Assembly: GCF_007995055.1 (NCBI RefSeq)
Contig: NZ_VOQQ01000001.1
Coordinates: 1,302,001-1,366,000, forward strand
Direction: 5' to 3'
DNA from: Sphingosinicella ginsenosidimutans
GTDB lineage: Bacteria; Pseudomonadota; Alphaproteobacteria; Sphingomonadales; Sphingomonadaceae
DNA: 64,000 bases
The translations under genes were made by a program, and so were the position numbers. The number at the start of each line of letters is the position of its first letter. Within the stretch, counting starts at the first letter, position 1. Under the pieces are notes generated by a model that was given only the letters and a program-made list of their open reading frames with translations, was not told the origin of the DNA and searched no databases. Below, piece after piece: positions 26,301-35,732 of the stretch.

Positions 26301-28074
26301 CCACGCGCCACATCCGGTAGGGCGATCCGGCCGGGAGCGCGACCGGCGCGAGCCAAGCCGGCACCTTGCCGCTGGCGAGCTGGGCATAGAAACCGCCCGG
26401 CGCCTCCGCCCGGTAGATGGTGGATTCGGACATGTTCGGGCAGATGAGCACGTAATCGACGTGATAGCGCGCGATCGTCTCGCGGGCGTGGTCGGCGCTG
26501 CCGCGCCAGGCGAGCATGACGTCGATGATCTGGCGGGCATTGCGGTGGTAGGGGCCCGCAATGGCATCGTGCGGCGTGACGGTGATGAGCCGCGGGCCGA
26601 GATCGACGAAGGTCAGCACGAGGCCCGGCGGCTGCATCGCCACCGGCCGAAGCGCGGCCAGCGTCGGGCACTGGCCGTTGGCGAGATTGACCGAGCGGCG
26701 ATAGGCGTCGGGCTTGTCGGGAAAGAGCGTCGTCAGATAGGCCGTGGCGAGGCCGGAGACGAGCAGGAAGGCGGCGGCGACGCCGATCACGCGGGCGAGC
26801 ATCCAGTTGCGCCGCAGCAGCCAGCCGAGCAGCGCCCAGGCGAGTCCCGCCGCGCCGGGAATGGCGAGCACCTGGGCGGCCGGCCCGGCGCGCGTCTGCC
26901 AGAACAGGAGCGCGAGCGCGGTCATCGCGACCGCTGCGATCGAGGCCCAGGCGATCAGGCGGGGCGCATCCCGCCGGTTCGTCCACAGCATCAGCCCGTA
27001 GCCGATGACCCCGAAGGCCGGGAGCGAGAGGATGAGCACGGCGGTGCGCACGCCGTGGCGATAGACCGGCATCGCCTCGCGCACCTTGCTCAGCCACAGG
27101 CGATCGAGCAGCGGCGTCGAATGTTCGAGGCGGCCGAGGCAATCGGGCCAGGTCAGCGCGAAGGCGGCGGCGATCAGCGCGCCGGCGACCGCCGCGAGGC
27201 CGAAGCGCGCGGCGCGCGCGCGCGGCCCGATCGCGGCCAGCGCGACCGCAGCGGCGCCGGCGACCAGCATGGCCGAAAGCCAGACCGGCGAGAGCGCGTC
27301 GCACATCGGCCGCGTGTTGGAATAGGAGGTGAAGAGGAGATAGCCGATCGCGCAGCCGCCGGCGAGGCTGGCGCCATAGGCCGCAAGGCGCGGCGCTTCC
27401 TCGCGCGCCCATACCCAGCGCAGCGCGATCGCGGCGCCGGCGACCGCGAGATAGGGGAGCATTTCGAGCCCGATCACCAGCGACAGCGCCGCCGCGATCC
27501 CGGCGATCAGGCCGCCCCGTGCCGCCTTGTCGTCGGCGAGCCCGGCGACGGTGAGCGCGAGGGTCGCAAGCTGCCAGCCGTGATGATCGATCCTGAGCGG
27601 CGTCCACATGCTGAGCGCGGTCGGCGAGCACAGCACGAGAGCGACCGCGATCGGATAGGCGTAAGGCGCGATCAGCCGCCGCGTCGCCGCCGCGAGCGCT
27701 GCCATCACGACCAGCATCGGCAGCATCGGCGCGACCGCGACCGCGACCTGTTCGGCATTGCGGCCGCCGAGGAGCGGGGCGAACAGGAGCTTCAGTCCGG
27801 CGATCGGCAGGTCGACGAGCCGCGACCAGTGGATGTCCGCGCCGTAAGGCGGGTCCATCCGATATTGGCGAAGATCGTACCAGCCCTGGCCGTTCAAGAG
27901 GGCGCGGACCTGCATGATCCGCATATTGTCGTCGGTGTCGCCAAGCGCGAAGCTGCGGATCGCGCCCCAGCGGTCGAACAGCAGATAGGCGCAGGCTGCG
28001 ATCCAGACGATCAGCACGATCAGGCGCCAGCGGCGCTCGACAAGATCCCTGACTGTGTCCGGTCCCTGCGCCAT
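26293..28074 (-). CDS. GT-C-type membrane glycosyltransferase, STT3/PglB-like
   Basis: A 593-residue polytopic protein with about 12 membrane helices and a C-terminal soluble part of about 120 residues. The first periplasmic loop holds GDTDDNMRIMQVR, an acidic motif like the metal-binding loop of STT3-type oligosaccharyltransferases. TPLRIDHHGWQ in the next loop resembles their conserved DHH. No WWDYG block is seen, so transfer of a lipid-linked sugar to an unknown acceptor is the safest description. It is divergent from gtrA with 73 bases between starts, and the two probably belong to one glycosylation system. Confidence 0.7.
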   Translation of the reverse strand: MAQGPDTVRDLVERRWRLIVLIVWIAACAYLLFDRWGAIRSFALGDTDDNMRIMQVRALLNGQGWYDLRQYRMDPPYGADIHWSRLVDLPIAGLKLLFAPLLGGRNAEQVAVAVAPMLPMLVVMAALAAATRRLIAPYAYPIAVALVLCSPTALSMWTPLRIDHHGWQLATLALTVAGLADDKAARGGLIAGIAAALSLVIGLEMLPYLAVAGAAIALRWVWAREEAPRLAAYGASLAGGCAIGYLLFTSYSNTRPMCDALSPVWLSAMLVAGAAAVALAAIGPRARAARFGLAAVAGALIAAAFALTWPDCLGRLEHSTPLLDRLWLSKVREAMPVYRHGVRTAVLILSLPAFGVIGYGLMLWTNRRDAPRLIAWASIAAVAMTALALLFWQTRAGPAAQVLAIPGAAGLAWALLGWLLRRNWMLARVIGVAAAFLLVSGLATAYLTTLFPDKPDAYRRSVNLANGQCPTLAALRPVAMQPPGLVLTFVDLGPRLITVTPHDAIAGPYHRNARQIIDVMLAWRGSADHARETIARYHVDYVLICPNMSESTIYRAEAPGGFYAQLASGKVPAWLAPVALPAGSPYRMWRVVS

Positions 28075-28147
28075 CGCCGCCTTCTTCGCTTTTCAATGCC
28101 TCGCGAGGGCATTAGTCGCTCGTTGGCAAAGGGCAAGCGACGGACCG

Positions 28148-28552
28148 ATGAACTTTCCGACACGTTATGGTGAAATGGCGCTGCAACTGGTGCGCTTCGG
28201 GCTCGCCGGCGTGCTGCTCACCTTGCTGGTCGCCGGCGGCTACTGGATCGTCGCCACGGTGCTTCACGTCGAACCGATGATCGCCTTCACGCTCAACTTC
28301 CTCGTCTTCACCGGCCTCGGCTATGTCCTGCACAGCCGGTTCAGCTTCCGCGGCCACGGCGCGCGCGACAAGGCCGCGCAGCGCACCGCCCGCTTCTTCA
28401 TGGTGAACACGCTCGGCTTCCTCACCAGCCAGTTCTTCATCTGGCTGCTGGTCAAGGAGCTTGGCGGGCCGGTCTGGTGGTCGCTGATCCCGATCGTCTT
28501 CGTGACGCCGCTGCTCACCTTCTCGCTCAATCGCTGGTGGGTGTTCGCCTGA
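28148..28552 (+). CDS. GtrA-family membrane protein
   Basis: A 134-residue four-helix inner-membrane protein. QLVRFGLAGVLLTLL, FTLNFLVFTGLGYVLHSRFSF and SLNRWWVF at the end are the GtrA pattern. GtrA proteins are thought to flip or present undecaprenyl-phosphate-linked single sugars for surface glycosylation. ATG 28148 is taken as the start; ATG 28175 is possible. The stop overlaps the methyltransferase start (TGATGG). Confidence 0.9.
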   Translation: MNFPTRYGEMALQLVRFGLAGVLLTLLVAGGYWIVATVLHVEPMIAFTLNFLVFTGLGYVLHSRFSFRGHGARDKAAQRTARFFMVNTLGFLTSQFFIWLLVKELGGPVWWSLIPIVFVTPLLTFSLNRWWVFA

Positions 28553-29280
28553 TGGAACGGATCGTCTACGATCGGATGGCCGAACTGGACGAGCGCCACT
28601 GGTGGTATCGCGCCAGGCGCGAAATCCTCGCCGATCTCATCCGGCGCCGGATCGAATTGCCGCAGGATGCGAAGATCCTCGAAATCGGCTGCGGCACCGG
28701 CCACAATCTCGAGATGCTGGGCCGGTTCGGCACGGTCGACGCGATCGAGATCGACGATGCGGCGCGCGAGGTCGCGGCCCGCCGGCTCGGCCGCCCGGTG
28801 ATGAAGGCGCCGCTGCCGCGGCTCACGGGCGTCCCCGAGCGCGCCTATGATCTGGTCGCGATCCTCGACGTGCTCGAACATGTCGAGGGCGATCGCGCGG
28901 CGCTCGCGGCGATGGCGACGAAGCTGCGCCCCGGCGGCCATATCCTGATCACCGTGCCCGCCCATCCTTGGATGTGGAGCGCCCACGACGTCGTGAACCA
29001 TCACCAGCGCCGCTACACCCGGCGGACGCTGCGCGCGGCGGTCGAATCGGCCGGGTTGAAGATCGAGATGATGGGCTGGTTCAACAGCCTCCTTTTCCCG
29101 CTCGCCGCAGGGGCGCGAATCGCGGGGCGCCTCACCGGCAAGGAGGACAGCGACGACAGGCTGCCGCCGGCGCCGGTCAATGCGCTGTTCGAGCGGGTGT
29201 TCGGCCTTGAACGCTATTTCCTCGGGCGATTGCCCTTGCCGCCCGGGGTCTCGCTCGCGGCGATCGTCTCGGCGCCCTGA
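28552..29280 (+). CDS. class I SAM-dependent methyltransferase
   Basis: A 242-residue methyltransferase. ILEIGCGTGHNLEML is motif I (SAM binding, about 42-56). VDAIEIDD and DLVAILDVLEHVEGD are the acidic loop and motif II, and LRPGGHILITVPAHPWMWS is motif III. HHQRRYTRRTLR and the short hydrophobic patch MMGWFNSLLFPLAAG follow. Proteins of this type commonly sit beside GtrA and GT2 genes and may modify a lipid-linked sugar, but the substrate is unknown. Its last 67 bases overlap the convergent GT2 gene. Confidence 0.88.
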   Translation: MERIVYDRMAELDERHWWYRARREILADLIRRRIELPQDAKILEIGCGTGHNLEMLGRFGTVDAIEIDDAAREVAARRLGRPVMKAPLPRLTGVPERAYDLVAILDVLEHVEGDRAALAAMATKLRPGGHILITVPAHPWMWSAHDVVNHHQRRYTRRTLRAAVESAGLKIEMMGWFNSLLFPLAAGARIAGRLTGKEDSDDRLPPAPVNALFERVFGLERYFLGRLPLPPGVSLAAIVSAP

Positions 29281-30245
29281 GCGACGTGGCCCAGCCGGGC
29301 GGCGCCTTCGGCCCGGCCAGCGATCTCGGCAACGATGTAGAGCGGCCGCCGCTTCGATTCCATGTAGAGCCGCCCCAGATACTCGCCGATCATGCCGAGC
29401 ACGAACATCTGCACCGCGCCGAGGATGACGACGACGAGCATCAGCGAGGTCCAGCCCTGGATCGCGGTCCCGGTGAAAAAGCCGATCGCGATATAGGCGA
29501 GGAGCAGCGCCGAGGCGGCGACCAGCCACAGGCCGATATGGCTCGCGAACCGCAGCGGCGCCGTCGAGAATCCGGTCACGGCGTCGAGTGCGAAGCGGAT
29601 CATCTTGGCGAGCGGATATTTGGTCTCGCCTGCCAGTCGCTCGGCGCGGTCGTAGACGATCGGCACCTGCCGGAAGCCGATCCAGGCGACCATGCCGCGG
29701 ATGAAGCGTGCCTGCTCCGGCAGGGCGAGCAGCGCATCGAGCGCGCGCCGGCTCATCAGCCGGAAATCGCCGGTATCGACGGGGATCTCGATTTCCGCGA
29801 GCCGGGAGAGGACGCGGTAGAAGAGCTTGGCCGAACCGAGCTTGAACGCGGTCTCCCCGGCGCGGGCGCGGCGGACGGCATAGACGACATCGGCCTGCTG
29901 CCGGTCCATCTCGGCCATCATGTCGGGGAGCAGTTCCGGCGGGTCCTGAAGATCCGCGTCGATGATGAGGATGCGCTCGCCGGCGCACAGATCGAGCCCG
30001 GCGGTGAGCGCGAGCTGATGGCCGTGATTGCGCGAGAGGTTGATCGCGACGAGCCGCGGATCGGCCGCCGCGAGCGCCTGCATGATCGTCCAGGTCCGGT
30101 CGCGCGAGCCGTCATTGACGAGGATGATCTCATAGGCCCCGGGCGCGACCGCGCCGGCGGCGGCGGACAGCCGCGCGTGAAGCTGCTCGAGGCAGGCTTC
30201 CTCGTTGTAGCAGGGCACGACGATCGAGAGCGTTGGGCGCGTCAT
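29214..30245 (-). CDS. family 2 glycosyltransferase, GtrB/DPM1-like, membrane-anchored
   Basis: A 343-residue enzyme. The GT-A domain starts LSIVVPCYNEEACLEQL, with IILVNDGSRDRTW, DADLQDPPELLPDM (metal-binding acidic motif) and DTGDFRLMSR. Two membrane helices (about 230-252 and 265-290) and the MIGEYLGRLYMESKRRP tail are typical of GtrB/ArnC enzymes that load a sugar onto polyprenyl phosphate. The final 35 or so residues are charged, and the gene overlaps the methyltransferase gene by 67 bases. Its start overlaps the stop of the upstream GT-C-like gene (ATGA). Confidence 0.93.
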   Translation of the reverse strand: MTRPTLSIVVPCYNEEACLEQLHARLSAAAGAVAPGAYEIILVNDGSRDRTWTIMQALAAADPRLVAINLSRNHGHQLALTAGLDLCAGERILIIDADLQDPPELLPDMMAEMDRQQADVVYAVRRARAGETAFKLGSAKLFYRVLSRLAEIEIPVDTGDFRLMSRRALDALLALPEQARFIRGMVAWIGFRQVPIVYDRAERLAGETKYPLAKMIRFALDAVTGFSTAPLRFASHIGLWLVAASALLLAYIAIGFFTGTAIQGWTSLMLVVVILGAVQMFVLGMIGEYLGRLYMESKRRPLYIVAEIAGRAEGAARLGHVAQGAETIAASETPGGKGNRPRK

Positions 30246-31825
30246 CCACGGTCCTTCGGGCCCGCCAGGGGCGGCGAGCGATCGACGACCCTATAGAGGA
30301 CGCTCGATCCGCTGCGCCAGATGGGCCGGAGGCCCTCGGCGAGACGCGGATCATAAGGCGGGGGCTGGATCATCCAGACATAATCGAACGCATCGCGCGG
30401 AAATTCGGACAGCGCTTCGCTGACGGTCCGCCAGATCTCGCCGCGGCAGGGGTTGAGGGTGACGATCTGGGTCGGATCGTGGCTGAAGCCGTGGCCGGCC
30501 GGATAATCGGTCATCAGCAGCTGGGCCCCCGCCATCGACCATTGATCGTTCGAAAAGGCTTCGCGCCGGACCAGGGCGAGGCCGGGCAGGTGCTCGCGCC
30601 GCGACATCGTCCACGGCTGGATGCAGGGCACCCCGACGAAGGAGACGAGGCGCGCGCCCCTGGGCAGATGATCGAGCGCGGCGAGCTCGCGATCATAGTC
30701 GCGGTCGTAGAGGTAGAAGCTGATCGTCGTGCCGGCGGTGCGCGCGACGAAGAAGGCGAGACCGGCGAGGGCGAGGGCGCGCTGGGCGCGAAGGCTCATT
30801 GCCGGGCGGACGCGAATGGCGAGCACCGGGACCGCCATCATGTAAGGGACGAGCCGCATGTCTGCATAGGCCGAGCCGAACACGATCCGCGGCAGGAGGA
30901 CGAAGACGAGCAGCAGGAAGAGCGAAGAGGCCGCGAGATTGCGCGAAAATCCGATCTGCCGGTTCCCGATCGCCCCGAGGATCAGCAGAAGCACCAGCGC
31001 GAGGGCGGCGAGATCGAACCATTGCCAGCGATCGCGCAGCGCCATGACCAGCCACTGGAACTTCGCCGTCCAGTTGAACCAGTCCCCGGTCGATCCGCTC
31101 ACCGCGCCGTTGCGCCACAGCAGCATGAGCAGGAAGGGCACTGACAACGACAGGCACTGAATGGCGGCATGAAGGCCGGCGTGGAGGAAGGTCCGGCCCC
31201 GGTCGTGCTGCCGCACCAGCTCCGCCGAGAAGGCGAGCACGCCGAGCGTCCCCCAGCCGTAGGTGTGCGCGACCCAGATCGCGATGGAGATCGGGACGAA
31301 CAGCGCCGCGCGCAGCTTCAGCCGGCCGAGCCGCCCGAGCCTCAGCCACAGCGCGAAGGCGAGGAAGGCGAAGGCCATCGACAAGGCGAAATTGACGAAG
31401 CCGAAGATGAGGGGGAAATTGTAGGCGAAGGGGAGGGCGAAGAGCGCGGTCGGCGGCACCCGGCCGTGGACCTCATGCGCCACCCACAAAAATCCGGCGG
31501 TCGTCATCGCCGGGATCGCGATCACGATCAGCTTCACGCCGAGCTCCAGCCCGAACAGCTTGGCGAAGGGGACGATCAGCAGGTCGACGCCGAGATTGCC
31601 GATCAGCGACCAGCTGAAATCATAATAATGCCGCAGGACGGGGACCTGATCGATATCGAGCTGGACGCGGTAGCGGCCCATATGGCCGGGGAGATCGACG
31701 AGCGGGGGAATGTCGGGCCACAGCAGCGGCACCGCGCTCGCGATCACGAGTGCGGCCAGGATGGCCGGATTCGTCCAGAACGGACGCGGCGCGGCGTCCC
31801 CCAAAGGTCGGTCTCCCCTGTGCAA
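30242..31825 (-). CDS. large polytopic membrane protein, probably GT-C-type
   Basis: A 527-residue protein with about 10-11 membrane helices and a C-terminal soluble domain of roughly 130 residues. The first loop has PPLVDLPGHMGRY, with an acidic residue in the position used by GT-C glycosyltransferases; ISIAIWVAHTYGWG lies mid-protein. No precise family motif was recognised. Translational coupling to the GtrB-like gene suggests it uses the polyprenyl-linked sugar that enzyme makes, as GtrC does in O-antigen modification. That role is inference. Confidence 0.75.
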   Translation of the reverse strand: MHRGDRPLGDAAPRPFWTNPAILAALVIASAVPLLWPDIPPLVDLPGHMGRYRVQLDIDQVPVLRHYYDFSWSLIGNLGVDLLIVPFAKLFGLELGVKLIVIAIPAMTTAGFLWVAHEVHGRVPPTALFALPFAYNFPLIFGFVNFALSMAFAFLAFALWLRLGRLGRLKLRAALFVPISIAIWVAHTYGWGTLGVLAFSAELVRQHDRGRTFLHAGLHAAIQCLSLSVPFLLMLLWRNGAVSGSTGDWFNWTAKFQWLVMALRDRWQWFDLAALALVLLLILGAIGNRQIGFSRNLAASSLFLLLVFVLLPRIVFGSAYADMRLVPYMMAVPVLAIRVRPAMSLRAQRALALAGLAFFVARTAGTTISFYLYDRDYDRELAALDHLPRGARLVSFVGVPCIQPWTMSRREHLPGLALVRREAFSNDQWSMAGAQLLMTDYPAGHGFSHDPTQIVTLNPCRGEIWRTVSEALSEFPRDAFDYVWMIQPPPYDPRLAEGLRPIWRSGSSVLYRVVDRSPPLAGPKDRG

Positions 31826-31907
31826 CCTCGCCGTCCGCGGCCAGCCGCGAAAGCCATCGCCGGACTCGCCGACTCCGCGGCGGCTTTCAACTTAAAAAGC
31901 GTTCAGG

Positions 31908-33167
31908 CTATTCGGCCGCGATCCTGGGCGCCGCCGGCGCCTCCTCAAGCGATCGCAGCCGCGCCTCCGCCTCGAACATATAGTCGCGGGTGATCGGCAA
32001 CGCCCGCCGGTTGCGGATATACTGGAACTGATAGTTCACCATGCTGGCTTCGCTGAACATCGTCATCGCACCGGCGAGGTAGAACAGCCAGAGCCGGTAG
32101 AGCCGTTCGTCGAAGGCGGCGACCACCTCGTTGTGGCGCGCCTTGGTGCGCTCATACCACTCGCGGATCGTGTAGTAATAATGGAGCCGCAGCGTTTCGC
32201 AGTCGGAGAGGATCAGCCGCTCCTGCTCGCTCGCGCCGAGCACCTCGGACAGCGCCGGGATATAGCCGCCCGGGAAGATATATTTCTGCGTGAAGCGGTC
32301 GGTCGTGCCGGGCTTGCCCATGCGCCCGATCGTGTGCAGCAGGATGACCCCGTCCTCGGCCAGAAGCTCGCGGCACTTGCGGAAGAAGGCGCGGTAGAAG
32401 GGCGGGCCGACATGTTCGAACATGCCGACCGAAACGATGCGGTCGAACGTGCCGGTGACGTCGCGATAATCGATCAGCTCGAACTTGACCTTGTCCGCGA
32501 CCCCGGTGGCCTCCGCCCGGGCCTTGGCGGTCCTGATCTGCTCCTCGGACAGGGTGACGCCGAGCACTTCGACGCCGGCGACCCGGTTCAGGTAGAGCGC
32601 CATCCCGCCCCAGCCGCAGCCGATGTCCAGCACCCGCTGACCCGGTTTCAGGTCGAGCTTGGCGGCGATATGCGCCTTCTTGTCGAGCTGCGCCTGCTCC
32701 AGGCTGTTAGCCGGATCGGTGTAATAGGCGCAGCTATATTGCATGTCGGCATCGAGGAAGAGCTCATAGAGCGCGTTGCCGATGTCATAATGGTGCGCGA
32801 CATTCTGCTTCGAACGGCGATGCCAGTTGATCCGGTCGAGCCGGCTTTTGATCGCGCTGCCCTTCTTCAGGAAGCCGGTCTTGCCCGGCCCCTTGTCCTC
32901 CCAGCGACCGTTGCGGCGGATGACGAGGACGAGATCGAGGATGTCGCCCTGCTCGAGGATCAGGCGGCCGTCCATATAGGTCTCGGCGGCGCCGAGGCCG
33001 GGATCGCGCGCGATCTCGTTCGCGACCTTGCCGTCGGTGAAGCGGACGGTCACCGGATTGAGATCGGGCTCGGGCGCGCCATAGCGCCAGCTCTTGCCCT
33101 TTTCATCGATGATGGTGAGTTCGCCGCGCGTAACGAGGCGCTTCAAGCCTTTGTCGAGGAGCCACAT
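31908..33167 (-). CDS. cfa: cyclopropane-fatty-acyl-phospholipid synthase
   Basis: A 419-residue SAM-dependent enzyme that adds a methylene bridge to unsaturated acyl chains of membrane phospholipids. Landmarks: YDIGNALYELFLD, MQYSCAYY, LDIGCGWGGMALYLN (SAM motif, about 175-189), GVTLSEEQ, VSVGMFEHVG, FPGGYIPALSEV and REWYERTKARH. ATG 33167 gives the usual start MWLLDKGLKRLV; a GTG at 33194 would add nine residues, and neither has a clear ribosome binding site. It is downstream of rlmN by 45 bases. Confidence 0.95.
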   Translation of the reverse strand: MWLLDKGLKRLVTRGELTIIDEKGKSWRYGAPEPDLNPVTVRFTDGKVANEIARDPGLGAAETYMDGRLILEQGDILDLVLVIRRNGRWEDKGPGKTGFLKKGSAIKSRLDRINWHRRSKQNVAHHYDIGNALYELFLDADMQYSCAYYTDPANSLEQAQLDKKAHIAAKLDLKPGQRVLDIGCGWGGMALYLNRVAGVEVLGVTLSEEQIRTAKARAEATGVADKVKFELIDYRDVTGTFDRIVSVGMFEHVGPPFYRAFFRKCRELLAEDGVILLHTIGRMGKPGTTDRFTQKYIFPGGYIPALSEVLGASEQERLILSDCETLRLHYYYTIREWYERTKARHNEVVAAFDERLYRLWLFYLAGAMTMFSEASMVNYQFQYIRNRRALPITRDYMFEAEARLRSLEEAPAAPRIAAE

Positions 33168-33212
33168 GCGCGCGACAATAGCCGAGTCCCCCACGGGCGC
33201 AACCGCGGGCGG

Positions 33213-34433
33213 TCAGTCGGCGAGCGCCGCCTGTTTCTCCTCGGCGATCCGGTCGAGCTCGGCGCGGCTCTTCTTCTCGGCCGCCGACTTGAGCTGGCCG
33301 CAGGCGGCCATGATGTCGCGGCCGCGCGGACGGCGCACCGGGGCCGAGATGCCCGCCTCGAACACGATTTCGGAAAAGCGCCGCACCCGCACCTCGTCCG
33401 AACATTCGTAAGGCGCGCCGGGCCAGGGGTTGAACGGGATCAGGTTCACCTTTGCGGGCAGCTTGTACTTGCGGATCAGGCGGACCAGTTCGCGCGCATC
33501 CTCGTCGCTGTCGTTCTTGTCCTTCAGCATCACATATTCGAAGGTGATGCGCCGGGCATTATTGGCGCCCGGATAGGCGGCGCAGGCGGCGAGCAGCTCG
33601 TCGATGCCATATTTGCGGTTCAGCGGGACGATCTCGTCGCGCACTTCCTTGGTCACCGCATGGAGCGAGACGGCGAGGTTGACGCCGATCTCCTCCCCGG
33701 CCCGCGCCATCATCGGCACGACGCCCGAGGTCGAAAGGGTGATCCGCCGCCGCGACAGGCCAAGCCCGTCGCCGTCCATCACGATCTTGAGCGCATCGCG
33801 GACATTGTCGAAATTGTAGAGCGGCTCGCCCATCCCCATCATCACGATGTTGGAGAGCATCCGCCCGTCCGGCTGCGAAGGCCATTCGCCGAGGCTGTCG
33901 CGCGCCAGCATCACCTGGCCGACGATCTCGGCCGGTTCGAGATTGCGGACCAGGCGCATCGTGCCGGTGTGGCAGAAGCGGCAGTTCAGCGTGCAGCCGA
34001 CCTGGCTCGACACGCACAACGTCCCTCGATCGGCGTCCGGAATGAACACCATCTCATAGTCGTGGCCGTCCGGCGTCTTCAGCAGCCATTTGCGGGTGCC
34101 GTCGGTCGACACCTGCTCGACCACCACGTCGGGCCGGCCGACGACGAAGCGCTCGGCGAGCCAGGGGTGCTGCGCCTTGGCGATGTCGGTCATCGCCGCG
34201 AAGTCGGTGGCGCCGCGATTGTAGATCCAGTGCCAGATCTGCTTGGCGCGAAGCTTCGCCTGCCGTGCATCGAGCCCGGCGGCCTCAAGCGCTTCGCGAA
34301 TCTCCGCCTTCGACAGGCCGACAAGATCGATGCGGCCGTCCGCGCGCGCCGTCCGCGCGCGGGGCACGGGCACGGGATCGACATGCCCTGGGATGGGCAT
34401 CGGGGCGGTCGCGCTGTTCTGCATCGCGCGCAT
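33213..34433 (-). CDS. rlmN: dual-specificity 23S rRNA/tRNA adenine C2-methyltransferase
   Basis: A 406-residue radical SAM enzyme that methylates C2 of A2503 in 23S rRNA and A37 of several tRNAs. The 4Fe-4S motif CxxxCxxC is in [44 protein letters not shown] and [11 protein letters not shown] are standard. The catalytic cysteine near the C-terminus is in DIMAACGQL. The start is uncertain: ATG 34433 or ATG 34424 both fit between the upstream gene and the conserved domain. The N-terminal 40 residues are proline-rich and variable. Confidence 0.94.
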   Translation of the reverse strand: MRAMQNSATAPMPIPGHVDPVPVPRARTARADGRIDLVGLSKAEIREALEAAGLDARQAKLRAKQIWHWIYNRGATDFAAMTDIAKAQHPWLAERFVVGRPDVVVEQVSTDGTRKWLLKTPDGHDYEMVFIPDADRGTLCVSSQVGCTLNCRFCHTGTMRLVRNLEPAEIVGQVMLARDSLGEWPSQPDGRMLSNIVMMGMGEPLYNFDNVRDALKIVMDGDGLGLSRRRITLSTSGVVPMMARAGEEIGVNLAVSLHAVTKEVRDEIVPLNRKYGIDELLAACAAYPGANNARRITFEYVMLKDKNDSDEDARELVRLIRKYKLPAKVNLIPFNPWPGAPYECSDEVRVRRFSEIVFEAGISAPVRRPRGRDIMAACGQLKSAAEKKSRAELDRIAEEKQAALAD

Positions 34434-34462
34434 GTAGGCGATCGCGCCCGTCTTTTCCACTC

Positions 34463-35077
34463 TCAGCGCGCGCGGCAGGCGATGGCCGCGGCATCCATGG
34501 CGGTCGCGGCGCCGCGCAGGTGATAGAAATCGCGCACCGTGCGGCCGCCTTCGGCGCGGGTTTCGACGCTCATCTCGATGCCGGTCCGCATCGCGTCGGC
34601 GATCTGGGCGTCGGCCGCCGTGTCCGCCGCCCACGCGTCCGCGCCGCGGGCGGCGAGCTGGAAGACGCGGCCGTCGATCCTGAGCAGGACGGCGGAGCCG
34701 GCGCGCGCCGGGCGGCTGAGCCGGATCTGGACCTGGCCCGCGATGTGGAGTCCGGGCCAGTGGCCGATCGACGCGAACGGGCGCGCGCCCGCGGCCGACG
34801 CCGTCGCCTGGTAGGGCGCAGCGATGGCATAGCAGCGCCGGACGCTCGCAAAGGCGCCCCAGGTGCCGAACGTGCCGAGACTGTGTTGCTGCGCTACAAC
34901 AGGTCCCGAAAAAAAGCCGGAAAACAGCGGGAAAAGGAACAAAATTGCGGCGAAACGAGCCGTTCGCCTCGCGGCAGGCCCGCCACGGCCCGTCCTGTTT
35001 AGCGCCGGTTCAGGCAACCGAAGGCAGGTCCGCGCGCTCGGGAGCAGTCCCGAGGGGCCCGTAAGCAGGGGGTCCAT
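34463..35077 (-). CDS. exported protein, IalB-like, start uncertain
   Basis: A hydrophobic core [14 protein letters not shown] followed by PVVAQ reads as a signal peptide, and the mature part begins [17 protein letters not shown]. Trp-Gly-Ala-Phe followed by a conserved Cys, and a later Cys in AIACRAR, resemble the invasion-associated locus B (IalB) family of periplasmic proteins. ATG 35077 gives 204 residues but an overlong N-terminal region; TTG 34942 would give 159 residues with a short signal. Neither has a ribosome binding site. It is upstream of rlmN by 29 bases and divergent from the outer-membrane gene. Confidence 0.6.
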   Translation of the reverse strand: MDPLLTGPSGLLPSARTCLRLPEPALNRTGRGGPAARRTARFAAILFLFPLFSGFFSGPVVAQQHSLGTFGTWGAFASVRRCYAIAAPYQATASAAGARPFASIGHWPGLHIAGQVQIRLSRPARAGSAVLLRIDGRVFQLAARGADAWAADTAADAQIADAMRTGIEMSVETRAEGGRTVRDFYHLRGAATAMDAAAIACRAR

Positions 35078-35099
35078 GAATGAAGTCAATGGAGTATTT

Positions 35100-35678
35100 A
35101 TGTCCAAGTATCTCGTCGCCATCCTTCTCGCCGGCGCAGTGGCCGCGCCCGCTTACGCCCAGGACGGGTCCACCTTTTCCGGACCGCGGGTGGAAGGCAT
35201 CGTCGGCTATGACCGTGCCCATGTCGAGGGCGAAAACAGCGATGGCGTGCTCTACGGCGCGCGCGTTGGCTATGATGTCCGCGCCGGTCGGGCCGTGCTC
35301 GGCATCGATGGCGAGATCACCGATTCGACCACCGACGAGTGCATCAGCGGGTTCACCGTCGCTGGAGACCGGCTCTGCGCGAATGCGGGTCGCGACCTCT
35401 ATGTCGGCGGCCGTGTCGGCGCGGTGCTGAGCCGCAATGCGATGATCTACGGCCTCGCCGGCTATACCAACGGGCGGATCACGCTCGATTACAATGACGG
35501 CGGAACCGGCGCGGCCAATTTCCACGACGGCCGCAACCTGGATGGCGTGCGCGTCGGCGCCGGAATCCAGTATGCGATCGGCCGCAATGCCTTCGTCAAC
35601 GCGGAATATCGCTATTCCAATTACGAGGATGGCGTGAGCCGCAATCAGGTGCTGGGCGGCTTCGGCGTCCGCTTCTAA
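35100..35678 (+). CDS. outer-membrane beta-barrel protein (opacity/OmpA-like), copy 1
   Basis: A 192-residue outer-membrane protein. The signal ends VAAPAYAQ, followed by about eight amphipathic strands (VEGIVGYDRA, VLYGARVGYD, YVGGRVGAVL, MIYGLAGYTN, GVRVGAGIQYAI, VNAEYRYSNY) and a final GGFGVRF with the terminal Phe needed for BAM recognition. GGAG five bases before ATG 35100 fixes the start. EYRYSNYEDGVSRNQ near the end is shared with the next gene, so the two are tandem paralogues. A strong terminator follows. Confidence 0.92.
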   Translation: MSKYLVAILLAGAVAAPAYAQDGSTFSGPRVEGIVGYDRAHVEGENSDGVLYGARVGYDVRAGRAVLGIDGEITDSTTDECISGFTVAGDRLCANAGRDLYVGGRVGAVLSRNAMIYGLAGYTNGRITLDYNDGGTGAANFHDGRNLDGVRVGAGIQYAIGRNAFVNAEYRYSNYEDGVSRNQVLGGFGVRF

Positions 35679-35699
35679 ACGGCGGCAAACGTCCAGGGG

Positions 35700-35732
35700 A
35701 GGCCGGGGCGGCATGTCCGCCCCGGCCTTTTT
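35700..35732 (+). terminator. rho-independent terminator after beta-barrel copy 1
   Basis: AGGCCGGGGCGG (35700-35711) pairs perfectly with CCGCCCCGGCCT (35717-35728) around a 5-base loop, followed by four T residues. A 12-bp GC-rich stem makes this one of the clearest terminators in the window. Confidence 0.92.
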
